Shown here: positions 1-4,553 of the stretch, piece after piece | Numbering within the stretch: position 1 is the first letter of the stretch | How the letters are laid out: every line of letters starts with the position of its first letter | Assembly: GCA_903913175.1 (NCBI GenBank) | Contig: CAIWKF010000127.1 | Location: 1-6,056 of the forward strand | DNA length: 6,056 bases | Origin: Candidatus Staskawiczbacteria bacterium | GTDB taxonomy: Bacteria; Patescibacteriota; Minisyncoccia; Minisyncoccales; Staskawiczbacteraceae | Direction: 5' to 3' | The notes under the pieces: generated by a model | Seen by the model: the letters and a program-made list of their open reading frames with translations, nothing else | The model's database searches: none | Told to the model about the DNA's origin: nothing | Program-made: the position numbers and the translations under genes

Positions 1-812
1 ATTTTAGGATAAAAAAACGAAAGAAATAAAGTTATTATAAAAATAAAAATATATTGAATTCCTTTTAAAGCATTTAAAATTGGCAGAAAAACTATTGGGA
101 CTAAAAAAATTGCAAAACTCTGTAAAATAGTTGCTAAGGCTCCACACATTTGCCCAAAAAAGAAAACTAAATTTATTTTTTTATTAGAAACATTTTTTTT
201 CTTAAATATTTCATTTTTTGCTTTTTTGTTAAAAAGAAAACCTAAAACTAAAATAAAACTACATATTCTCATCCAGATAAATCCTTGCAAAAATGGCTGG
301 TTTAAAAAAATAAACTTAGAAAAAATAAAATCTAAAGAAAACATCAAAGCAGAAAAAAGTATAATTTTAAAGTGTTCTTTAGTTATTTTAGCTCTTTTTT
401 CCATTGAAATAATAAAGCTTCCAATAAGTAATATGCTAAAAGCTAATATATTTTTAATACTTATTTCTTGCGGGCCCCAAAACATAAACATTAAAATAAA
501 AATAAATATGGGCTGGAGTGATCCAATTGCCGAAGAAACTGATGAAACTTCAAATTTTTCTAAAGCACAAAATAATGAGTACAAAGCTAAGACATAGACA
601 ATAGCCTCTAAAATTATCCATACCAATGCCGTAAAACTTGGAAAAGAAAAATTAGTAAAAGGTATAAATAATATGGCTAATAAATTTAAACATCCAATAT
701 AAAAAGTATATGCTTTGGGGTTTGGAGAGCCAGCCAAAACAAACTTATCTGCCAATGAGGACAAGCTAAAGAATAAGTAAGCTATAATTACTATTAAAAT
801 CCAATTAATCAT
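1..812 (-). CDS. EamA/DMT-family multi-pass membrane transporter (C-terminus cut by window edge)
   Basis: The frame is open from ATG at 810-812 to the left edge, giving 270 residues and no stop. The protein is almost entirely hydrophobic, with about nine or ten membrane segments. Residues 1-28 form a first helix ending in SLADKFVLAGSP, typical of the first helix in EamA/drug-metabolite transporters. Residues 87-137 (EVSSVSSAIGSLQP, a long helix, WGPQEIS, then a helix ending LIGSFIISME) match the usual end of the first EamA repeat. A charged loop at 195-213 separates the following helices, and the visible part ends in the last helix. Family members are about 290 residues, so roughly 20-30 are missing. 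The family moves small metabolites across the inner membrane; the substrate cannot be read here. It starts 14 bases after the glycoside hydrolase stop, so it is probably the last visible gene of that operon. No clear Shine-Dalgarno site precedes the ATG. The family call is fairly sure, the function open. Confidence 0.85.
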   Translation of the reverse strand, partial: MINWILIVIIAYLFFSLSSLADKFVLAGSPNPKAYTFYIGCLNLLAILFIPFTNFSFPSFTALVWIILEAIVYVLALYSLFCALEKFEVSSVSSAIGSLQPIFIFILMFMFWGPQEISIKNILAFSILLIGSFIISMEKRAKITKEHFKIILFSALMFSLDFIFSKFIFLNQPFLQGFIWMRICSFILVLGFLFNKKAKNEIFKKKNVSNKKINLVFFFGQMCGALATILQSFAIFLVPIVFLPILNALKGIQYIFIFIITLFLSFFYPK

Positions 813-826
813 AATCTTTATACTAA

Positions 827-1846
827 TTAATTAAAAAGATTTTTTGATTCGTTCCAAATTTCAGGTTTACCTTGAGTAGTTTTTAGCCAATACCACCACT
901 CTGCTCCCCATAAATAAAATTCTTTTATGCCAGTGTTTTTAGCAAATTCAATATTTTTTTTGAATTGATTCAAATTCATAGTTTTTTCTTGTTCTAAAAG
1001 TGGTGTAGACATAAAATTTTTGTGCGTCCATGGTTCAGCTTGCAGTTCTCCACAAATTACTTCTTTCCCATAAAATAATTTTACAATCTCAGCCCTTCTA
1101 TGATAAAAAAATGGTGTTAAATAAGATTCAAAATAAAAACTAAAATCTTTATAAATTGTAGCCCAAATATTTCTATACATTGTAATCCCTACAATATCTC
1201 CATTTTTAGCAGCTTTTAACCAAAGCGATTGTTCGCCTGTATCTGAAATAATTATAGGGCGTATAGCATCAATAGATTTTACTAAAGCAATTTCTTTTTT
1301 AATAAATTCTTTATCTTTATAATACCAACTTGGGCAAGAACCAAAATAAAAAAATGGTTCATTTTCAACCTGCCAAGAAACTATAGATTTTTTATCTTTA
1401 TAGCGTAAAATAACTTCCCTTACATAATTTAAAGCTTCTTTTTGTTGTTCTTCTTTTGCTAATGACTCTGTCCAAATTGGGATATGACATTCTGGCCACC
1501 TGCCAGTTTTTATTCCAACAACATATATAATTTTTGCATCACGCTTTTCTGCTTCTTCTAATTGCCAATCAATATCTATAAAATCATATTTTCCACTTTC
1601 CTTTGCAATTGAGTCCCAACCAGGTAAAAGTTTTATTTTTTTAACATTTAAATCGTCTAATATGGCTAAATAAGCCTTTTTCCAATCAAGATTCAAACTT
1701 TCAGCTTGTTTTTGAGAAAAATTTACTCCCCATGTTATGTCTTTTTGTTGTGGAACTTTTCCAACTAAAAAGTAATATAAAATTACTAAACATACAGCAA
1801 AAACTATTAATAAAATTGCAATTACTATCTTGATCATTTTTTTCAT
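827..1846 (-). CDS. Membrane-anchored glycoside hydrolase, clan GH-A-like (cellulase-type TIM barrel)
   Basis: The protein has 339 residues. Residues 1-4 are basic (MKKM) and about 5-28 form one hydrophobic helix without a lipobox cysteine, so it is probably a signal anchor holding the enzyme on the outer face of the membrane. The rest reads as a (beta/alpha)8 barrel: strand-like IKLLPGWD (71-78), AKIIYVVGI (104-112), SIVSWQVENEPFF (154-166), DIVGITMYRN (217-226), KEVICGELQAEPW (261-273) and EFYLWGAEWWYWL (309-321). The N162-E163-P164 motif at the end of the fourth strand is the classic clan GH-A acid/base site. The nucleophile after the seventh strand would be E267, with E271 an alternative. 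Such enzymes cleave beta-linked glycans with retention. The GH family number and substrate cannot be assigned by eye. It sits 17 bases after the glycosyltransferase and 14 before the transporter, so it may trim or remodel the glycan those genes handle. The ATG at 1844-1846 directly precedes the anchor and lacks a clear Shine-Dalgarno site. Confidence 0.85.
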   Translation of the reverse strand: MKKMIKIVIAILLIVFAVCLVILYYFLVGKVPQQKDITWGVNFSQKQAESLNLDWKKAYLAILDDLNVKKIKLLPGWDSIAKESGKYDFIDIDWQLEEAEKRDAKIIYVVGIKTGRWPECHIPIWTESLAKEEQQKEALNYVREVILRYKDKKSIVSWQVENEPFFYFGSCPSWYYKDKEFIKKEIALVKSIDAIRPIIISDTGEQSLWLKAAKNGDIVGITMYRNIWATIYKDFSFYFESYLTPFFYHRRAEIVKLFYGKEVICGELQAEPWTHKNFMSTPLLEQEKTMNLNQFKKNIEFAKNTGIKEFYLWGAEWWYWLKTTQGKPEIWNESKNLFN

Positions 1847-1863
1847 ATTTAAAAGCTATTAAA

Positions 1864-3183
1864 TTATATTTTAATAGTAAAAGGCTCAACCCTTAATACT
1901 TTTTTTTCAATATTAAATGTTCCTAATTTTGGTATTTCTACAAAGCCTTGCATGGCCAATTCTGCTAAGTCGCCCGCATAAATTAAATCAAATAACCATT
2001 GATCAGTGTATTTTGGATCTTCTTGAGGGGTGGCTGAGCCAACATGCAAAAGCCACCTTTTATTAAAATTTTCTTGTGAGCCAATTGGAGGAGCAATAAT
2101 AATAGGAATTCCTAAACCCGAATAAAAAGAAAGCTCTGAAGGCTTAGTCCACAAAATATCGGTTTTACGCAATGCTAAATTAAAATTATCAAAATATTCT
2201 TCCATTGTTTTCCCAGACAAAATATGTACCCACCCATCAAGCTCCAACCCCTTAACATTATCTATATAATATTGCCTTAGATCTTCTTTAATCCCAACTG
2301 ATATGATAACTCTGACCATTTTAGCTTTTATTTTTTCTTTTAAGCTATTAATTATTTTTAACCCAATATCTTTTTGCGCCCCAGCGCCACCAATAGAAAA
2401 TAAAATTGTTAAAGGATGATCTGATTTTTCAGGAAGCTGACCCAAATAACCTTTAATTAAGGGTTGATACATTTTTCTATATCTATGCAAAGGATCTAAG
2501 TTAACTAGTCTATTTCTTAAATCTTCTTTTAAAATTTCCATTTTCTCTGTACCAATATTTTCTTTTGGTAAGGGATACCCACTTAAAAAAATATTTTGCG
2601 TCAAAACTCCATATAATATTAATCTGTCTCTAGCCCAAGTACAAGGAGCAAAATATTTGATTTCACTACTTTTAGGATATAAAGATGCCCATGTTCTTGC
2701 AACATCAGCGTCACAAATAACACAATAAATACTATTAGAATATTTTGCTTCTTCTGCCATAAAAGCTGGTGTAAAAAAAGTGCTAACTATTGGAGCTGAT
2801 TTTTTTTCAAATTTTTCAATTAAATCTTTGCCCCACTTTCTTTTAACAAGACTAAAAGTGCTTCTTAAACTAAAATTAATTCCAGATAAATCTCTTTTTG
2901 GATAATAATTTAAAATTCTTTGAAATTTATCTAAAATTAAAAACATAATATTCCCAACATAGGGGATGCCCTTAAACCTAGAAATAAATTCATAAAAAAC
3001 TCTTGTTGTTTCCCAAATTTTTTTATCTTTTTTGGGAATACCATCATAGCTGTTGGCATTAATTATTTCTCCATTAAAAGCCATGTCCCGTAAAGGATAA
3101 GCTGTTCTTTGATGACCATAACCCATATTTGCAGCCACCACCCAAGCTTTTTTTTCTATATTATTTTTATCTTTAATTTCCAT
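1864..3183 (-). CDS. GT-B glycosyltransferase-like protein related to the MurG/MGDG synthase group
   Basis: The protein has 439 residues from the ATG at 3181-3183. An N-terminal Rossmann start, AWVVAANMGYGHQRTA (13-28), carries the glycine/histidine loop seen in MGDG synthases and diacylglycerol glucosyltransferases, which bind the acceptor there. ICDADVARTWA (156-166) resembles the conserved segment before the inter-domain linker. The C-terminal domain opens with LTILFSIGGAGAQ (258-270), the G-rich loop of the donor domain. The stretch from T346-K-P-S-E to Q370-E-N-F-N resembles the nucleotide-sugar-binding region of GT28 enzymes (TKPS, then GIP, then PP..QE.N). The likely role is transfer of a sugar from a nucleotide donor to a lipid or other membrane-associated acceptor on the cytoplasmic side. 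Sugar and acceptor are unknown. An in-frame start lies upstream at 3318, but the 45 extra residues fall in the intergenic region, cross the probable promoter and precede the fold, so I reject it. It leads the minus-strand operon and has an AT-rich leader with no Shine-Dalgarno site. Confidence 0.8.
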   Translation of the reverse strand: MEIKDKNNIEKKAWVVAANMGYGHQRTAYPLRDMAFNGEIINANSYDGIPKKDKKIWETTRVFYEFISRFKGIPYVGNIMFLILDKFQRILNYYPKRDLSGINFSLRSTFSLVKRKWGKDLIEKFEKKSAPIVSTFFTPAFMAEEAKYSNSIYCVICDADVARTWASLYPKSSEIKYFAPCTWARDRLILYGVLTQNIFLSGYPLPKENIGTEKMEILKEDLRNRLVNLDPLHRYRKMYQPLIKGYLGQLPEKSDHPLTILFSIGGAGAQKDIGLKIINSLKEKIKAKMVRVIISVGIKEDLRQYYIDNVKGLELDGWVHILSGKTMEEYFDNFNLALRKTDILWTKPSELSFYSGLGIPIIIAPPIGSQENFNKRWLLHVGSATPQEDPKYTDQWLFDLIYAGDLAELAMQGFVEIPKLGTFNIEKKVLRVEPFTIKI

Positions 3184-3205
3184 AATAAAAATATAATTTA
3201 TTATT

Positions 3206-3234
3206 TTTACCCTTAGGCTCAATTTCTTTATTAT
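3206..3234 (+). promoter_or_regulatory. Possible promoter for the first carbonic-anhydrase-like gene
   Basis: TTTACC (3206-3211, four of six matches to the -35 consensus) is followed after 17 bases by TATTAT (3229-3234, five of six to the -10). It would overlap the minus-strand promoter head-on and leave a leader of about 107 bases before the ATG at 3348. It may be a chance match in AT-rich sequence. TTGACA at 3325-3330 is a perfect -35 hexamer but lies too close to the start codon to serve this gene. Confidence 0.2.
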
Positions 3235-3258
3235 ATCAAACTCTTGCAAAACACCCAA
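3230..3258 (-). promoter_or_regulatory. Probable extended -10 promoter of the glycosyltransferase operon
   Basis: Read on the minus strand, TGATATAAT (3238 down to 3230) is a perfect extended -10 element. A weak -35 hexamer TTGGGT (3258 down to 3253) lies 17 bases upstream. Transcription would start near 3223 and give a leader of about 40 bases before the ATG at 3183. In AT-rich DNA -10 matches are common, so the support rests on the TGn extension, the 17-base spacer and the position. Confidence 0.5.
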
Positions 3259-3335
3259 ATATCTGATAACATAAACAGCTGTACCAGTCAACTTGTGTTG
3301 CTCTGGTTTACAAATCACTGTTCTTTGACAAAGAA

Positions 3336-3342
3336 AAGGAAG
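3336..3342 (+). promoter_or_regulatory. Shine-Dalgarno site that fixes the start at 3348
   Basis: AAGGAAG sits just upstream of two candidate starts. The AGGA core at 3337-3340 is seven bases from ATG at 3348, a good spacing, but only one base from the in-frame GTG at 3342. The ATG is therefore the likelier start. The AT-rich minus-strand genes in this window have no comparable site. Confidence 0.65.
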
Positions 3343-3347
3343 TGCAA

Positions 3348-3824
3348 ATGCTCAGTAAAACTTATTACACCTTAATGGATCCTCATCCATTGGCGGTTGT
3401 TACTGCTTGTGGTGATCCCAGATTTCAAAGACCATTCAAGTATTTTACAAGAGAAGAGCTTGGACTCCAACGCAGAGACTTTGTTCCGATCAAAATCGCT
3501 GGTGGCGGTTCAGCCATTTTGGCTCACCCACAACAACTCAAGGACGAGTTTGTTTCTTTAGTGAGACAAATTAGATTTTACATCAGCCATTTTGGGTCTA
3601 TTAGAAGAGTAATCCTCATCGGCCACGAAGATTGCGGTTTTTATCGCGGAATTTCGGGGCTTGAAGGTTTGGCGGACAAGGAACGAGAAGATTTACCTGT
3701 TGCGATGAATATGTTACGCCAATCGATAGATCTACACATCGTCATCGAGGCATACTACGCCAAATTTGTAGACCTCGAAAAAACACAAATCACTTTTCAA
3801 GAAGTTTATTCGCAATCTATGTGA
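3348..3824 (+). CDS. Beta-carbonic-anhydrase-like protein, soluble (putative zinc site intact)
   Basis: The protein has 158 residues with no membrane segment or signal peptide. It carries the beta-carbonic anhydrase metal motifs: strand AVVTACGDPRF with C21, D23 and R25 (CxDxR), and RVILIGHEDCGFY with H93 and C96 (HxxC). In the family C, H and C bind zinc and the Asp-Arg pair orients D and activates the metal-bound water. IKIAGGGSAILAHP (49-61) corresponds to the conserved glycine-rich stretch between the motifs. The protein is shorter than classical beta-CAs (about 200 residues), closer to the short putative-CA-like families. Reversible CO2 hydration in the cytoplasm is possible; COS or CS2 hydrolases share this fold, so the reaction is not settled. 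GC content is near 50% in sampled stretches, about twice that of the flanking genes, and codon choice differs (CGC, GGC, ATC are used freely). It ends in TGA, directly in frame with the next gene, and is followed by an intrinsic terminator. Confidence 0.8.
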   Translation: MLSKTYYTLMDPHPLAVVTACGDPRFQRPFKYFTREELGLQRRDFVPIKIAGGGSAILAHPQQLKDEFVSLVRQIRFYISHFGSIRRVILIGHEDCGFYRGISGLEGLADKEREDLPVAMNMLRQSIDLHIVIEAYYAKFVDLEKTQITFQEVYSQSM

Positions 3825-3848
3825 TTGCTAGCTTCAACCTGCTCGGTC

Positions 3849-3880
3849 GCCACGAATACTTCATTCGTGGCATTTTTTCT
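3849..3880 (+). terminator. Intrinsic terminator between the two carbonic-anhydrase-like genes
   Basis: A perfect nine-base-pair stem, GCCACGAAT (3849-3857) with ATTCGTGGC (3863-3871), encloses the five-base loop ACTTC. After one A come six T residues (3873-3878). It starts 24 bases after the TGA of the upstream gene. Because the second gene begins only 22 bases beyond it with no evident promoter between, it may be leaky or act as an attenuator. Confidence 0.85.
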
Positions 3881-3902
3881 CGAAATGAAGAAAGAAAGAA
3901 TA

Positions 3903-4478
3903 ATGAAAATACTAAAGATTGGTTTTGGGCCAAAGTACACGATTCGTGGAGTATCGGGTGGAATTTTGGTCGCTGTGCTTTGCATCGTAGGCTCACTTGG
4001 GCTTATGAGCTTGTCCAGCAATATTACCCACAAGAAACCGGCCGTCGAGGTCAAGGCCATAGTTATCTGTTGCTCTGACCCCAGGCTCTGTATGTACAAA
4101 CGAATCCGGGAACTCTACGGGCTTCTAGAAGAGGAGTGCTTTCCCATTATCGTACCAGGTGGACCTGATCCGTTGGCGAACCCCGAGTTAATGTGCGACG
4201 AGTGTCGAGCCGTGAAAAAACACATTGACCTGATACTTGGCAAGAAAATATCGTCAATAAAGACGGTTATCATTGCAGAGCACCAAAATTGTGCCTGCAT
4301 CGAGCACTACGGATTTTCAGACCCAGATCATGGGAAAACGGATTTTCCCGCGATCAAAGAGTACCTCTCGCAGAGGGCTCCGCAGTTAAAGCAAGAGATG
4401 TTGTACTACAGTTTCTCAAACCGGGAAAAAGGTTTGGTTAACCCCAAACCAGAATTTATAACCATTGCCGATGAATAA
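3903..4478 (+). CDS. Membrane-anchored beta-carbonic-anhydrase-like protein, cysteine-rich
   Basis: The protein has 191 residues from ATG at 3903-3905, which follows a purine-rich GAAAGAA stretch. An in-frame ATG at 3885 follows a T-tract and is less likely. Residues 1-16 are basic (K2, K5, K11, R15), about 17-38 form a hydrophobic helix, and H43-K44-K45 follow. The positive-inside rule puts the domain outside the cytoplasm. The domain repeats the beta-CA motifs: AIVICCSDPRL with C57, D59, R61, and TVIIAEHQNCAC with H127 and C130; VPGGPDPLANP (84-94) lies where the glycine-rich linker is expected. Extra cysteines (C56, C63, C79, C98, C101, C132) include a CxxC pair at 98-101, which could form disulfides or bind a second metal. 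Chemistry may be CO2 hydration or another beta-CA-fold hydrolysis; this is not proven. The protein is clearly diverged from the upstream neighbour outside the motifs, so a recent tandem duplication is unlikely. GC is about 50%, unlike the flanks. It ends in TAA, followed by its own terminator. Confidence 0.78.
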   Translation: MKILKIGFGPKYTIRGVSGGILVAVLCIVGSLGLMSLSSNITHKKPAVEVKAIVICCSDPRLCMYKRIRELYGLLEEECFPIIVPGGPDPLANPELMCDECRAVKKHIDLILGKKISSIKTVIIAEHQNCACIEHYGFSDPDHGKTDFPAIKEYLSQRAPQLKQEMLYYSFSNREKGLVNPKPEFITIADE

Positions 4479-4514
4479 TCGGCATTAACAACTCAGGGTA
4501 TATTTCGTGTCAAA

Positions 4515-4543
4515 GCCACGGCTTAACAACTGTGGCATTTTTT
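4515..4543 (+). terminator. Intrinsic terminator after the second carbonic-anhydrase-like gene
   Basis: GCCACGG (4515-4521) pairs with CTGTGGC (4530-4536), seven base pairs including one G-T wobble, around the eight-base loop CTTAACAA. One A and six T residues follow (4538-4543). It lies between convergent genes. Read from the minus strand it has only a three-T tail, so it is a weak terminator for comEC at best. Confidence 0.8.
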
Positions 4544-4553
4544 ATACAAAATT

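Larger units (their letters stand above)
3290..4545 (+). other. GC-rich two-gene island with foreign composition
   Basis: Sampled 60-base stretches at 3481-3540 and 4081-4140 contain 30 and 31 G or C bases, against 15 at 1141-1200 in the flank. The change on the right is sharp, right after the terminator's T-tract (about 4545). On the left it is gradual, somewhere between 3240 and 3340. Both genes inside run opposite to all genes outside. No integrase, transposase, inverted repeat or clear direct repeat marks the ends, so the mechanism of entry is not visible. Horizontal transfer or an assembly join could both give this picture. Confidence 0.6.

Noticed and set aside
226..597. Open frame of 123 codons on the plus strand
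   Set aside because: It lies antisense within the EamA transporter, and its lysine/isoleucine-rich product looks like the shadow of an AT-rich membrane protein.
3184..3318. Upstream in-frame start extending the glycosyltransferase by 45 residues
   Set aside because: The added segment covers the likely promoter, has no Shine-Dalgarno site and precedes the normal beginning of the fold; ATG at 3183 fits better.
3325..3335. CTTTGACAAAG-like inverted repeat and TTGACA near the first island gene
   Set aside because: The arms are only five bases and the TTGACA is too close to the start codon to be its -35 element.
3822..3871. TGA plus downstream hairpin as a selenocysteine (SECIS) signal
   Set aside because: The loop ACTTC has no conserved G, the hairpin ends in a T-tract like a terminator, and both domains already have complete metal motifs, so no missing cysteine needs to be replaced.
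3806..4300. Other-frame and antisense open frames over the second carbonic-anhydrase-like gene
   Set aside because: They overlap the frame that carries the CxDxR/HxxC motifs and show no recognisable domain.
4485..4531. TTAACAACT occurring twice (4485-4493 and 4523-4531), with GCTTAAC fitting the integron attC 5' core RYYYAAC
   Set aside because: No matching GTTRRRY partner or folded attC structure was found and there is no integrase; the repeat is short and one copy lies in the terminator loop.
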